A DNA stretch of 64,000 nt. Source: Bradyrhizobium sp. SZCCHNS1050. GTDB taxonomy: Bacteria; Pseudomonadota; Alphaproteobacteria; Rhizobiales; Xanthobacteraceae. Position numbers and translations under genes: made by a program. Positions 16,799-26,346 of this stretch are shown piece after piece. The stretch lies in assembly GCF_032484785.1 (NCBI RefSeq), contig NZ_JAUETR010000001.1:4343501-4407500 (forward strand), read 5' to 3'. Under the pieces are notes generated by a model. That model was not told where the DNA came from. It did no database searches and was given only the letters and a program-made list of their open reading frames with translations. Within the stretch, counting starts at the first letter, position 1. Every line of letters starts with the position of its first letter.

Positions 16799-19516
16799 AT
16801 GGCCAGTCAACGCCGCGATCCTGACCAACGTCCCTCGCCGGAGGCCCTGCTCGAAGCGGCCCGGCGGGAGGACAGTCCTGCCGGCAAGCTCAAGATCTTC
16901 GTCGGCGCCGCCCCCGGCGTCGGCAAGACCTATGAGATGCTGTCGAGCGCGCATGCCAAGCTGAGGGCCGGCGTCGACGTCGTGATCGGCTTCGTCGAGA
17001 CGCATGGCCGCGCCGAGACCGAGGCGCTGGTGCGCGGCCTGGAGATCGTCCCGCGCAAACGTATTTCCTACAAGGACCAGATCGTCGAGGAGATGGATCT
17101 GGATGCCGTGATCGCGCGCCGCCCCAAGCTCGCGATCGTCGACGAGCTCGCGCATACCAATGCGGTGGGCAGCCGCCACCCCAAGCGCTATCTCGACGTC
17201 GAGGAGCTGCTGTCGCACGGCATCGACGTCTACACCGCGGTCAACGTCCAGCACATCGAGAGCCTCAACGACGTCGTTGCCCAGATCACCCATGTGCGCG
17301 TGCGCGAGACCGTCCCGGACTCGGTCCTCGACCGCGCCGACGCCATCGAACTGATCGACCTCACGCCCGACGATCTGATCCAGCGACTGAAGGAGGGCAA
17401 GGTTTATGTGCCCAAGCAGGCAGAGCGGGCGCTGGAGCATTATTTCTCGCCCGGCAACCTGACCGCGCTGCGCGAGCTCGCGCTGCGCCGGACGGCCGAG
17501 CGCGTCGACGAGCAACTGCTCACCCACATGCAGGCCAATGCCATCGCCGGCCCCTGGGCAGCCGGCGAGCGCATCCTCGTCTGCGTGTCGGAGGATCCGC
17601 GGGCGACAGGGCTGGTGCGCTACACCAAGCGGCTCGCCGACCGTGTCCACGCGCCGTGGACCGCCGTTACCATCGAGACTCGGCGCAACCTGCAACTCAC
17701 GGACAAGCAGCGCGACCGGCTCGCCGATACGCTGCGGCTAGCCGAGACCCTCGGCGGCGAGGCGCTGACGATTCCGGGCGTCGGCCGGCGTATCGCGGAT
17801 GACCTTATCAACTTCGCGCAGGCCAACAACGTCACCCAGATCATCATCGGCAAGTCGAGCCGCTCGCGCCTGTTCGAGATCATCAGGGGCTCCGTGGTCC
17901 ACGACCTCGTCAGGGGCGCCGGCAACATCAGCATCCACGTCATCGCCGGCGAGGAGGCGCCGGACACCACGAGCAGCTCGGTCCAGACGCGAGCGCGCAG
18001 CGAGCCGCTGCAGCCGAAGCCCTATCTGAAGGCGCTGCTGATCACGGCTGTCGGCCTTGGCCTCGCCGAGCTGATCCAGCCCGTCTTCGGCATCGAGAAC
18101 GTCGATCTGGTGTTCCTCACGGCCGTGGTCGGCGTCGCCGCACGCTACGGCCTGTGGCCGTCACTGCTGGCGAGCCTCGCCGCCTCGCTCTGCTACAACT
18201 TCTTCTTCCTGCCGCCGCTGTATACGTTCACGATCACCGATCCGACCAACATCGGCGCGTTCTTCTTCTTCATGTTGATCGCGATCCTGGTGTCCAACGT
18301 CGCCGCGCGCGTTCGCGTTCAGGCTGACGCCGCCACCCACCGCGTCCGGACCACCGAGCAGCTCTATGCCTTCAGCCGCAAGCTTGCGGGCACCGCGACC
18401 CTCGATGACGTGCTGTGGGCCACGGCCTATCAGGCGGCGTTGATGCTGAAGGTACGGGTCGTGCTGCTGCTGCCGCAGGACGGCAAGCTCACGGTCATGA
18501 CCGGCTACCCGCCGGAGGATCAGCTCGACGACGCCGACCTCGCCGCCGCGAGCTGGGCCTGGAGCAACGACCGCGCCGCTGGGCGCGGCTCCGACACGCT
18601 GCCGGGCGCCAAGCGGCTGTTCCTGCCGATGCGCACGGGGCGCGGCTCGATCGGCGTCATCGGCATTGATGACGATCGCACCGGGCCGCTGCTGACGCCG
18701 GACCAGCGCCGGCTGCTCGATGCCCTGGTCGACCAGGGCGCGCTCGCGATCGAGCGCGTGCTGCTGGTCGAAGACATGGACAAGGTCAAGCGCACCATGG
18801 AGCAGGACCGGCTGCGCTCGGCACTGCTCACCTCGATCTCGCACGATCTGAAGACGCCACTCGCCTCCGTGCTCGGCGCGGCCTCGACGATGCGCGATCT
18901 CGCGGCCCAGCTGTCCGACAAGGAGAAGCTCGACCTGCTCGCCACCGTCATCGACGAATCCGAACGGCTCAACCGTTTCATCGCCAATCTCCTGGACATG
19001 ACCAAGCTGGAATCGGGCGCGATCGTGCCGAACGCCGCGCTCCACGACGTCGGCGAGATCGTCGGCAGCGCGCTGCGGCGCGCGAGCAAGATCCTCGCCG
19101 GTCATCATGTCTCGCTGGTACTGGCGCCCGATCTGCCGATGGTCGAGGTCGACGCGGTGCTGTTCGAGCAGGTGCTCTTCAATCTGCTCGACAACGCCGC
19201 CAAATATGCGCCTCCCGAGACCTCGATCGCGATCCGCGCGGCCCGCGACAGCAACTGGATCATGCTCGAGATCCGTGACGAAGGCGACGGCATTCCCGCC
19301 GCGGAGGTCGAGCACGTGTTCGACAAGTTCTATCGCGTGCAGAAGGGCGACCAGGTGCGGCCTGGCACCGGTCTGGGGCTCGCGATCTCGCGCGGCTTCA
19401 TCGAGGCGATGCATGGCCGCATCTTCGCCGGCAACCGCACCGATCGGCCCGGCGCGGTCCTCACCATCCGCCTGCCCGTGCCGGCGCAGGCCAGATCGCT
19501 GGATACGGCCGCATGA
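16799..19516 (+). CDS. kdpD: Osmosensitive K+ sensor histidine kinase KdpD
   Basis: 905 residues with full KdpD architecture. The N-terminal KdpD domain has Walker A 'FVGAAPGVGKTYEML' near residue 37 and 'LAIVDELAHTN' near 110. A universal-stress-protein-like domain (about 245-375) and four transmembrane helices (about 400-505) follow, then a GAF-like region (about 520-665). The kinase core has the phosphoacceptor His682 in 'SISHDLKTPLASVLG', an N box 'LFNLLDNAAKYAPP' and a G box 'GTGLGLAISRGF'. It senses K+ limitation and phosphorylates KdpE. The stop overlaps the kdpE start by four bases. No normal ribosome-binding site is visible before the ATG. Confidence 0.97.
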   Translation: MASQRRDPDQRPSPEALLEAARREDSPAGKLKIFVGAAPGVGKTYEMLSSAHAKLRAGVDVVIGFVETHGRAETEALVRGLEIVPRKRISYKDQIVEEMDLDAVIARRPKLAIVDELAHTNAVGSRHPKRYLDVEELLSHGIDVYTAVNVQHIESLNDVVAQITHVRVRETVPDSVLDRADAIELIDLTPDDLIQRLKEGKVYVPKQAERALEHYFSPGNLTALRELALRRTAERVDEQLLTHMQANAIAGPWAAGERILVCVSEDPRATGLVRYTKRLADRVHAPWTAVTIETRRNLQLTDKQRDRLADTLRLAETLGGEALTIPGVGRRIADDLINFAQANNVTQIIIGKSSRSRLFEIIRGSVVHDLVRGAGNISIHVIAGEEAPDTTSSSVQTRARSEPLQPKPYLKALLITAVGLGLAELIQPVFGIENVDLVFLTAVVGVAARYGLWPSLLASLAASLCYNFFFLPPLYTFTITDPTNIGAFFFFMLIAILVSNVAARVRVQADAATHRVRTTEQLYAFSRKLAGTATLDDVLWATAYQAALMLKVRVVLLLPQDGKLTVMTGYPPEDQLDDADLAAASWAWSNDRAAGRGSDTLPGAKRLFLPMRTGRGSIGVIGIDDDRTGPLLTPDQRRLLDALVDQGALAIERVLLVEDMDKVKRTMEQDRLRSALLTSISHDLKTPLASVLGAASTMRDLAAQLSDKEKLDLLATVIDESERLNRFIANLLDMTKLESGAIVPNAALHDVGEIVGSALRRASKILAGHHVSLVLAPDLPMVEVDAVLFEQVLFNLLDNAAKYAPPETSIAIRAARDSNWIMLEIRDEGDGIPAAEVEHVFDKFYRVQKGDQVRPGTGLGLAISRGFIEAMHGRIFAGNRTDRPGAVLTIRLPVPAQARSLDTAA

Positions 19517-20202
19517 CCGGCGCTCCGATCAAGGTGCTCGTGATCGACGACGAGCCGCCGATCCGCAAGCTGCTGCGGATGGGCCTGACCACGCAGGGCT
19601 ACGAGATTCTCGAAGCCTCGAACGGCAGGATCGCGCTGGAGCTGTTGGGCCAGGAGCCGGCGCTGATCATTCTCGACCTTGGCCTGCCCGACGTCGACGG
19701 GCTCGAGCTGCTGCGAACCATCCGTGGCCGCAACGAGGCCGTGCCGGTCGTGGTGCTGTCCAGCCGCGGCGACGAGGCGGGCAAGGTCCAGGCGCTCGAT
19801 CTCGGGGCCGACGACTACATCACCAAGCCGTTCGGCATGGACGAGCTGCTGGCGCGGCTGCGCGCGGCGCTGCGGCACCAGTTGCAGGTGCAGGGCGAGC
19901 GGCCGGTGTTCCGCACCGGCGATCTCTCCGTCGATCTGGTGCGCCGCATCGTCAAGGTCGGCGAGCGCGAGATCAAGCTGTCGCCCAAGGAGTACGATCT
20001 GCTCCGCGTCCTGGTGCAGCACGCCGGCAAGGTGCTGACGCACCGCTTCCTGCTCAAGGAGCTGTGGGACGAATTGACCGACGCGCAATATCTGCGCGTC
20101 TATGTGCGTCAGCTGCGGCAGAAGATCGAGGCCGATCCCGAGCGCCCGCAATTCGTATTGACCGAGACCGGCATCGGCTATCGGCTGCGCGCGCCGGACT
20201 GA
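19513..20202 (+). CDS. kdpE: Response regulator KdpE
   Basis: 229 residues, an OmpR/PhoB-type regulator. In the receiver domain the acidic pair is in 'VLVIDDEPPIRKLL', the phosphoacceptor Asp55 in 'IILDLGLPDVDGLELL' and the conserved Lys in 'DYITKPFGMDELLARLRAALRH'. The winged-helix output domain has 'ELSPKEYDLLRVL'-like text, 'LLKELWDE' and ends 'RPQFVLTETGIGYRLRAPD'. It activates kdpFABC when phosphorylated by KdpD. Coupled to kdpD by ATGA overlap; last gene of the operon. Confidence 0.97.
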   Translation: MTGAPIKVLVIDDEPPIRKLLRMGLTTQGYEILEASNGRIALELLGQEPALIILDLGLPDVDGLELLRTIRGRNEAVPVVVLSSRGDEAGKVQALDLGADDYITKPFGMDELLARLRAALRHQLQVQGERPVFRTGDLSVDLVRRIVKVGEREIKLSPKEYDLLRVLVQHAGKVLTHRFLLKELWDELTDAQYLRVYVRQLRQKIEADPERPQFVLTETGIGYRLRAPD

Positions 20203-20568
20203 GCTTTGGCCGTATCGGCCGACTGGTCCTGTGTGTCAGGGGCGTTGGCATCGCCATTCGATGGGCGAGCTTGCGTGTCCCGCGGGCGGCATCAGCTCGT
20301 TTCGTTATATTTTCGAGCAATTTTGACCAGCCGGTCATCTCGCGCTGCGGCACAGTACGTCCGCAGGCGCCCGTTCTCTGGATCAACGGATGATCGAGAC
20401 CGCGGTCGTGCCACCTCATCGGCGCAGCTGATCGTGCGTTTGCATGCACGACGGTGTAAACACGGGACGTGCCATGTCTCGGCTTGTCAGAACACGATCT
20501 GAATTTGGGGGGGCGAGGCTGCCGACTGCGGCGCAGAGATTGTCATCGGCGATACTGGGAAGAGCATC
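20203..20568. other. Intergenic after kdpE, no gene supported
   Basis: About 365 bases. A TTGGCCGTATCGGCCGA partial palindrome follows the kdpE stop but lacks a T-run. GC content drops toward the right. Short frames here show no protein-like features. Confidence 0.4.
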
Positions 20569-20880
20569 ATGCCCGAAATTCATCTCAATCAAGGTCAGCC
20601 CGACGCGTTGCGGTGCCGCTTTGGCATGAAGGCCGGCCTATGTCCCGGTGAGGGGTTCTGCGCGTTCGATCTTTCAGCCTGCAGGGACTGTTCGAGATCG
20701 CAGCACAAGATCCAGACCTTGACGGGTTCGGAAGACCCGATGAGATCAAAGATATTGCACACCTGGATTTCGTTTGCCGTTCGTCCATCGACGTCGTTCT
20801 TGGCTCCCATCAGTGAGGTCGGTCATGGAAGAATACATTCATCTGCAGAACCTCATCCTGTTCAGGAAACGTCTCGCTGA
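20569..20880 (+). CDS. Doubtful small Cys-containing protein
   Basis: 103 codons behind a good GGAAGA ribosome-binding site. The first 50 residues look protein-like and have five Cys ('LRCRFGMKAGLCPGEGFCAFDLSACRDCSRSQ'-like spacing), which could bind metal. The rest is low quality and overlaps the next gene by 56 bp, so the frame may be a remnant or an artefact. No family is recognised. Confidence 0.3.
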   Translation: MPEIHLNQGQPDALRCRFGMKAGLCPGEGFCAFDLSACRDCSRSQHKIQTLTGSEDPMRSKILHTWISFAVRPSTSFLAPISEVGHGRIHSSAEPHPVQETSR

Positions 20881-21004
20881 ATTCAACGATGAGTCCAAGC
20901 GGACGGTGCTCCTGAAATTGCTGACTGAGGAAGAGGCCAGGGACGCATCATTCGGACCGTCGCCTTGTCCAGTTGCGCCTCATGCAGCGGATCAGAACGT
21001 CTGA
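20825..21004 (+). CDS. Small hypothetical protein of the rhizobial 'EEYI-LQNL' type
   Basis: 59 residues starting MEEYIHLQNLILFRKRLAEF, with GAGG about ten bases upstream. The segment 'RTVLLKLLTEEEARD' makes a short amphipathic helical protein. I recall very similar 50-60-residue proteins in many copies in Bradyrhizobium genomes, with no known function. The C-terminal 'GPSPCPVAPHAADQNV' is variable in such proteins. The start is chosen for the ribosome-binding site and the family-like opening. Confidence 0.6.
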   Translation: MEEYIHLQNLILFRKRLAEFNDESKRTVLLKLLTEEEARDASFGPSPCPVAPHAADQNV

Positions 21005-21135
21005 TTGGCTTCTCGGTCTATCCGTCATCGAAACGATGAGCGCGAAGCTGCATTGGAATCTCGATGTATCGACGGGCTTCGATTCCCGCGATCGTGAAAG
21101 CATGGGTGGAGGTACGCGGCATCAGCTTGCGCTTT

Positions 21136-21161
21136 GGAACTTTCGTCTCGCCGACGCGGTT
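21136..21161 (+). promoter_or_regulatory. EcfG-like (general stress) promoter before the DUF6496 gene
   Basis: GGAAC (21136-21140), 17 bases, GGTT (21158-21161). It differs from the GGAAC-N16/17-CGTT consensus by one base. The implied start of transcription is about 15-20 bases before the ATG at 21188. Confidence 0.5.
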
Positions 21162-21187
21162 TACGTGTCGCAATCGGGAGGATGTTC

Positions 21188-21466
21188 ATGGCACGACAAT
21201 ACTCGCGCAAGGCATCGGCCAAGGTCGGCCGGGCCATGAAGAAGCGCAAGGCCGGCACGCTGCGCAGCGGCGGTTCCGGTCGCAAGGTCAAGAGCCGCAA
21301 GCAGGCCATCGCGATCGGCCTGTCGGAGGCGCGCCGCGAAGGCAAGAAGGTGCCCGCGAAAAAGAGCGCGAGGGCCTCGGCGAAGAAGACGGCCAAGAAG
21401 GCGAGCAAGAAGAGCACGAAGAAGACTACCAAGAAAACGACGAAGAAGAAGTCGAAGAAGAGCTGA
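21188..21466 (+). CDS. DUF6496-family, histone-H1-like Lys/Ala-rich basic protein
   Basis: 92 residues. The N-terminal half 'MARQYSRKASAKVGRAMKKR' and 'RKVKSRKQAIAIGLSEARREGKKVP' is the conserved DUF6496 region. The C-terminal 35 residues are almost only Lys, Ala, Ser and Thr with KK-S/T repeats, resembling histone H1 tails, so DNA or RNA binding and compaction is likely. The start at 21188 is favoured by GGGAG with good spacing; ATG 21182 adds two residues. An EcfG-like promoter precedes it, suggesting stress or stationary-phase expression. Confidence 0.85.
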   Translation: MARQYSRKASAKVGRAMKKRKAGTLRSGGSGRKVKSRKQAIAIGLSEARREGKKVPAKKSARASAKKTAKKASKKSTKKTTKKTTKKKSKKS

Positions 21467-21534
21467 CGAGGCGATCATTCGGGCTACGATCATCGCGCAC
21501 GCCATGACCCGCAGCCGTCGCAAAATTCTCCGCT

Positions 21535-21655
21535 GTCGTCCCGGCGAACGCCGGGACCCATAACCCCAGGGAGATGTTATTGCGCGGGATGTGGGACAAG
21601 TCTTGTCTTACAACACCCGCCGCGGAGTATGGGTCCCGGCGTTCGCCGGGACGAC
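21535..21655. repeat. Dispersed palindromic repeat between the DUF6496 and ku genes
   Basis: The left arm 21535-21562 (GTCGTCCCGGCGAACGCCGG then GACCCATA) is the complement of the right arm 21628-21655. This is a widespread rhizobial intergenic element. It lies between convergent genes and may serve as a bidirectional transcription barrier. Confidence 0.88.
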
Positions 21656-21703
21656 GGCGGTGGGTGTGGAGGCCGCTTGCGCCACGCAGGCAGCTGCTGG
21701 CTT

Positions 21704-22585
21704 TCACCCCGCCTTCCTCTGCCGCGCCGCCGACCGATGCGCCTTCTTCGCCGGGCGTCGATGCGTGCTCGTCCGCCGCGACGCCGCACGCGCGGTCTTT
21801 TTTCGGCTCTTGCCGTTCAGGCTCTGCTTCAGCGCATCCATCAGGCTGACGACGTTGTCGGGCCGCTCCGCCGGCTCCGGCAGCTTGATCGGCTTGCCCG
21901 AGGCCTTGCGCTTCACCAGCGCCTTCAGCGCGGTCTCGTACTGGTCCTTGAACTCCGAGGGGTCGAAATGGGCTGCCTTGGTCTGCAAGATGTGGCCGGC
22001 CAGCTCGACCATGTCCTTGCTGATCTTCGGCGCCCTGATGTCGTCGAAGAACTCGGCTTCGTCGCGCAGCTCATAGGGAAAGCGCAGCGTGGTGCCGAGC
22101 ATGCCCTTGCCCATCGGCTCGATGGCGATGACGTGCTCGCGGTTGGTCAGCACGATCCGCGCCAGCGCCACGCGCTCCTGGTCCTTCATGGCGTCGCGGA
22201 TGACCGCGAAGGCGTCGAGCGCCGCCTTGCCGTCGGGGGCGATGTAATAGGGGTGGTTGAGATAGCGCTGGTCGATCTCGTCGCGCGGCACGAAGCTGTC
22301 GATGTCGATCGTGTGGTTGCTCTCGATCTGGACCGCCTCCAGCTCCTCCGGCTCGATCTCGACATACTGTCCCTTGGCGAGTTCATAGCCGCGGCCCTTC
22401 TGGTCGCCCTCGACGATGTCGCCGGTCTCGGCGTCCACCATCTGCTGCTTGAGCCGGTTGCCGGTCTCGCGGTTGATCAGATGGAAGCGCGTCTTCTCGA
22501 CCGACGTCGACGCCGGATAGAGCACGACGGGGCAGCTGACGAGCGAGAGTTTGAGCGAGCCTTTCCAGTAGGCGCGGGGGGCCAT
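21704..22585 (-). CDS. ku: Non-homologous end-joining protein Ku
   Basis: 293 residues, normal for bacterial Ku. It begins 'MAPRAYWKGSLKLSLVSCPVVLYPA', the standard opening; upstream in-frame residues are rejected because GGAGA lies correctly before this ATG. The Ku core includes 'RFHLINRETGNRLKQQMVD', 'GYELAKGQYVEIEPEEL', 'IDIDSFVPRDEIDQRYL' and 'PYYIAPDG'. The C-terminal 40 residues are a Lys/Arg-rich extension (RKKTARAASRRTSTHRRPAKK), as in Ku proteins that bind internal DNA. It binds DNA ends and recruits LigD, which is encoded divergently 640 bp away. Confidence 0.96.
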   Translation of the reverse strand: MAPRAYWKGSLKLSLVSCPVVLYPASTSVEKTRFHLINRETGNRLKQQMVDAETGDIVEGDQKGRGYELAKGQYVEIEPEELEAVQIESNHTIDIDSFVPRDEIDQRYLNHPYYIAPDGKAALDAFAVIRDAMKDQERVALARIVLTNREHVIAIEPMGKGMLGTTLRFPYELRDEAEFFDDIRAPKISKDMVELAGHILQTKAAHFDPSEFKDQYETALKALVKRKASGKPIKLPEPAERPDNVVSLMDALKQSLNGKSRKKTARAASRRTSTHRRPAKKAHRSAARQRKAG

Positions 22586-22618
22586 CGTGGTCTCCTTGGA
22601 CAATCCGGACGAGGCTGC

Positions 22619-22644
22619 AACGGGCAAGCATCGGTGTGGGTTCC
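22619..22644 (-). promoter_or_regulatory. EcfG-like (general stress) promoter of ku
   Basis: On the minus strand, GGAAC (22644-22640), 17 bases, CGTT (22622-22619): an exact consensus match. The implied transcription start is about 25 bases before the ku ATG, leaving room for the ribosome-binding site. Confidence 0.65.
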
Positions 22645-23129
22645 ATGGGCCCGGCGAAGGTCGCTTCGGGAAAAAATAATTCGCTTGACGACTTCGTAAA
22701 ATCAGCATTATGGTCCGACCCGTTCCGTTGCGTCGGAGGGGACGTATCGCGGTCGTCACGGACGTCGGCAGCGGAATGCGATGGGTGTGCCGGGTTGCAG
22801 CGTGATTCAGTCGCGCCGACGAACAATCCGGCATGCACGGTCAAGTCGCGCGGTCCTGATACCCCGATGCTGGTATCCAGCGCAATGCGCGCAGGCGCAT
22901 TGTCGCGACACGGTGGCCAACAAGCCCGGCGCACCGGGGAGAACGCGAAGCAGCCGTTAAAGCCGTCGCGCAGGGAGGGCCGGGATGTCTCGGCTGCACC
23001 TGTGGTACCTGCCGCCTGCATTTCTTTCTGCAGGCGGGCCATGGGGGCGGCGAGCTCCCGGCCTTCCCTGCGCCCTCTCGACTGGCAGAGGGCGGACGCC
23101 AGCACAGCCTGGGCCCTCCATGAGCCGCG

Positions 23130-23154
23130 GGAACGCGGAACTTTGCCCGAAGTT
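23130..23154 (+). promoter_or_regulatory. Possible EcfG-like promoter of ligD
   Basis: GGAAC (23130-23134), 16 bases, AGTT (23151-23154): one mismatch to GGAAC-N16/17-CGTT, 72 bases before the ligD start codon. The rest of the 640-bp ku-ligD gap shows no gene. Confidence 0.4.
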
Positions 23155-23225
23155 ATCCTGCCGATGCGGCCGGTTCCACGAGTTCGCCGGCTTTGCTACG
23201 CTACCACTCAACGCGAGGGATCACC

Positions 23226-25916
23226 GTGGCGCTCGGGAAGCTTTCCACCTATCGCAAGAAGCGCGATTTCGACAAGACGGCGGAGCCGTCCGGCGACGCC
23301 AAGGTCGCGCGTACGGCGCGGCCGCGCTTCGTCATCCAGAAGCATGACGCAACGCGCCTGCACTACGACCTGCGGCTCGAATTCGACGGCGTCTTCAAGT
23401 CGTGGGCCGTCACCAAGGGGCCGTCGCTCGATCCGCACGACAAGCGGCTGGCGGTCGAGGTCGAGGATCATCCGCTCGACTACGGCGATTTCGAAGGTAC
23501 GATCCCGGAAGGCGAGTATGGCGGCGGCACCGTCATGCTGTGGGACCGCGGCTATTGGGACAGCGAGGACCCGGAGCGCGGGTTCAAGAAGGGCGATCTC
23601 AAATTCACTCTCGAGGGCGAAAAGCTGCATGGCAGCTGGGTGCTGGTGCGGATGCGCCACGATCGCACCGGCGGCAAGCGGACCAATTGGCTGCTGATCA
23701 AGCATCGCGACGAGTTTGCCCGGGAAGGCGAGGCCAACGATATCCTGGATGCCGACAAGTCGGTCGCCTCGGGCCGCACGATGGAGCAGATCGCGGCCGG
23801 CAAGGGCAAGGCGCCGAAGCCGTTCATGCTCGCCAAGACGCAGCGCATGAACGCGGATGCGGTGTGGCACTCCAACCGCAGTGACAGCGAAACCAAGCCG
23901 ACTACGAAGGCCTCATCACCGAAAGCGAGGGCCGAGAAGGGAAACGGCACCAAGGCCCGCGTTGCGCCGAAGACGGTATCGTCGCTGCCCGACTTCGTGC
24001 CGCCCGAGCTTTGCACGTCGGTCGCGCAACCGCCGAGCGGCGAGGGGTGGGGGCATGAGATCAAGTTCGACGGCTACCGCGTGCAGATCAGGGTCGAGGG
24101 CGGCGAGGCAACCCTGAAGACCCGCAAGGGCCTGGACTGGACCGCCAAGTTCGGCGCGATTGCGGAGGAGGCTGCGAAGCTGCCGGACGCGATCATCGAC
24201 GGCGAGATCGTCGCGCTCGACAAGGACGGCAATCCGAATTTCTCCGCCCTTCAGGCGGCGATCTCGGCGGGTGAAACCGACGAGCTGATCTTCTTCGCCT
24301 TCGACCTGATGTTCGCCGAGGAGTTCGACTTGCGCCGCCAGCCTTTGCGCGAGCGCAAGGCACGGCTGGCGAAGCTGCTGAAGGCGCATATCAAGGGCAA
24401 GACACCGCGGATCCGCTACGTCGAGCATTTCGAGAGCGACGGCGAAGCCGTGCTGGAGTCGGCGCGCAAGCTGAACCTCGAAGGCATCGTCTCGAAGAAG
24501 TTGGACTCGGCCTATCATTCGGGACGGACGGAGAGCTGGACCAAAGCCAAGACCAGGCCCGGCCACGAGGTCGTCATCGGCGGCTGGAAGACGACCAACG
24601 GCAAATTCCGATCGTTGATGGTCGGCGTCAACAAGGACGATCATCTCGCTTATGTCGGGATCGTCGGCACCGGCTTCGGCCAGGACACGGTGAAGGCGAT
24701 CATGCCGGCGCTGAAGGCGGCGGCATCCGACAAGAGCCCGTTCAGCGGCAAGAACGCGCCGCGTAAGACGCGTGACGTGCATTGGCTCAAGCCCGAGCTG
24801 GTCGCCGAGATCGAGTTTGCCGGCTTCACCGGCGACGGCAATGTCAGGCAGGCCTCGTTCAAGGGACTGCGCGAGGACAAGCCAGCCCGCGAGGTCGTTG
24901 CCGAGGCGCCGGTGGTGGCGACGAAGGTTGCCAGGCCGGTGGCGCGGGCCGCCGCGAGCGTCGCGACCGTCGGCACCACGCTGCACAAGACGCCGTCACG
25001 CACGAAGGGCTCGGCGACCGTGATGGGCGTTGCAATCTCCAAGCCCGACAAGGCGCTGTGGCCGGACGCCGGCGACGGCGAGCCCGTCACCAAGCTTGAT
25101 CTTGCGACCTATCTGGAAGCCGTCGGCAACTGGATGATCGGGCATCTGAGGGGGCGGCCGTGCTCGATCGTGCGTGCGCCTGATGGCATCGGTGGCGAAA
25201 AATTCTTCCAGCGGCACGGCATGCAGGGCATGTCGGACCTGCTGGAGCTGGTCAAGGTCTCGGGCGACCGCAAACCATATCTGCAGATCGACCGCGTCGA
25301 GGGATTGATCGCGGTGGCCCAGGTCGCCGCCGTCGAGCTGCATCCATGGAATTGCGCGCCGGACGCCTATGACGTCCCGGGTCGGCTGGTGTTCGATCTC
25401 GATCCGGCGCCGAACGTCGCGTTCGAGGAGGTGATCGCGGCCGCCAAGGAGATGCGCCAGCGCTTGAAGAGCCTCGGGCTCGAGAGCTTCTGCAAGACCA
25501 CGGGCGGCAAGGGTCTGCATGTGGTGACGCCGTTGCTGCACGGCGCGCGCGACAAGGTGAGCTGGCCCGAAGCGAAGGCGTTTGCACAGGGCGTGTGCCA
25601 ATGGATGGCGAACGACCGCCCGGAGCAGTACCTGCTCAACATGTCGAAGAAGCTGCGCAAGGGGAAGATCTTCCTCGACTATCTGCGCAACGACCGGATG
25701 TCGACGGCGGTCGCCGTGCTGTCGCCGCGCGCTCGCGAAGGCGCCACCGTGTCGATGCCGCTGACCTGGGCGCAGGTGAAGAACGGGCTCGAACCCAAGC
25801 GCTACACGGTCCGAACCGCGCCGGCGCTGTTGCCCAAGACCAAGGCGTGGGAGGGCTATGACGACGCGGCCGGAGCGATCAAGCCGGCGATGAGGAAGCT
25901 CGCGAACGAAGTGTAA
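23226..25916 (+). CDS. ligD: Multifunctional DNA ligase D (phosphoesterase-ligase-polymerase)
   Basis: 896 residues from GTG 23226, behind GAGGG. The domain order is 3'-phosphoesterase (about 30-180, with '[18 protein letters not shown]' and '[15 protein letters not shown]'), ATP-dependent ligase (about 255-560, adenylated Lys280 in '[12 protein letters not shown]', '[10 protein letters not shown]', '[11 protein letters not shown]') and primase-like polymerase (about 615-890, with '[10 protein letters not shown]' and '[13 protein letters not shown]'). It processes, fills and seals double-strand breaks together with Ku. The full length and three intact domains argue for a functional end-joining pathway. 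Low-complexity linkers join the domains (about 220-250 and 570-600). Confidence 0.96.
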   Translation: MALGKLSTYRKKRDFDKTAEPSGDAKVARTARPRFVIQKHDATRLHYDLRLEFDGVFKSWAVTKGPSLDPHDKRLAVEVEDHPLDYGDFEGTIPEGEYGGGTVMLWDRGYWDSEDPERGFKKGDLKFTLEGEKLHGSWVLVRMRHDRTGGKRTNWLLIKHRDEFAREGEANDILDADKSVASGRTMEQIAAGKGKAPKPFMLAKTQRMNADAVWHSNRSDSETKPTTKASSPKARAEKGNGTKARVAPKTVSSLPDFVPPELCTSVAQPPSGEGWGHEIKFDGYRVQIRVEGGEATLKTRKGLDWTAKFGAIAEEAAKLPDAIIDGEIVALDKDGNPNFSALQAAISAGETDELIFFAFDLMFAEEFDLRRQPLRERKARLAKLLKAHIKGKTPRIRYVEHFESDGEAVLESARKLNLEGIVSKKLDSAYHSGRTESWTKAKTRPGHEVVIGGWKTTNGKFRSLMVGVNKDDHLAYVGIVGTGFGQDTVKAIMPALKAAASDKSPFSGKNAPRKTRDVHWLKPELVAEIEFAGFTGDGNVRQASFKGLREDKPAREVVAEAPVVATKVARPVARAAASVATVGTTLHKTPSRTKGSATVMGVAISKPDKALWPDAGDGEPVTKLDLATYLEAVGNWMIGHLRGRPCSIVRAPDGIGGEKFFQRHGMQGMSDLLELVKVSGDRKPYLQIDRVEGLIAVAQVAAVELHPWNCAPDAYDVPGRLVFDLDPAPNVAFEEVIAAAKEMRQRLKSLGLESFCKTTGGKGLHVVTPLLHGARDKVSWPEAKAFAQGVCQWMANDRPEQYLLNMSKKLRKGKIFLDYLRNDRMSTAVAVLSPRAREGATVSMPLTWAQVKNGLEPKRYTVRTAPALLPKTKAWEGYDDAAGAIKPAMRKLANEV

Positions 25917-26011
25917 GGGATACGATGCGGGGGCGCAATCAAGGCCAGGCCGACGTGGCGCGGCCACGTCGGCCCGAGCTGATCAGTTGGATGGCTATGA
26001 GATCGATCGGA

Positions 26012-26176
26012 TCAGATGCGTCCGAGCAGGACGAGAATCAGCACGATGACGATGATCAGGCCGAGGCCGCCGCCGCCGTAGTAGCCGGTGCCGTAGAACG
26101 GACCGCCGCCGATGCCGGAAAAGCCGCCGAGCAGGGCGATGATGAGAATGATGAGGATGATAGTTCCGATGGACAT
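26012..26176 (-). CDS. DUF3309-family small membrane protein
   Basis: 54 residues beginning MSIGTIILIILIIALLGGFS. Two hydrophobic helices flank a Gly/Tyr-rich loop (GGGPFYGTGYYGGGG), and the protein ends 'LILVLLGRI'. This is the DUF3309 layout. Its function is unknown; such proteins are often stress-associated in rhizobia. GGAGGGAA precedes the ATG. An EcfG-like promoter lies about 58 bp upstream. Confidence 0.85.
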   Translation of the reverse strand: MSIGTIILIILIIALLGGFSGIGGGPFYGTGYYGGGGLGLIIVIVLILVLLGRI

Positions 26177-26233
26177 GTGCTTCCCTCCAGTGCCCGGCAG
26201 CGGGGCGACAACGTGCTCTGCCTTCGCCGAGGA

Positions 26234-26258
26234 AACTGGTTGGAACTTCGAAAGTTCC
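26234..26258 (-). promoter_or_regulatory. Possible EcfG-like promoter of the DUF3309 gene, within an inverted repeat
   Basis: On the minus strand, GGAAC (26258-26254), 16 bases, AGTT (26237-26234). The -35 is part of a perfect inverted repeat GGAACTT-CGA-AAGTTCC (26242-26258), so a second GGAAC faces the opposite, divergent PHA-type gene without a good -10. Confidence 0.45.
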
Positions 26259-26346
26259 GCGTGGGAACAAGTAAAATGCAGCGTGTGTCTTTGCGGTCGT
26301 AGCCACCGATGACTACGTAGAGAGGGTTGTTAGTCAGGAGATCGCG

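Noticed and set aside
22636..23225. Frames in the ku-ligD gap
   Set aside because: They are Ser/Arg/Pro-rich and run into ligD in the wrong frame; the gap looks regulatory.
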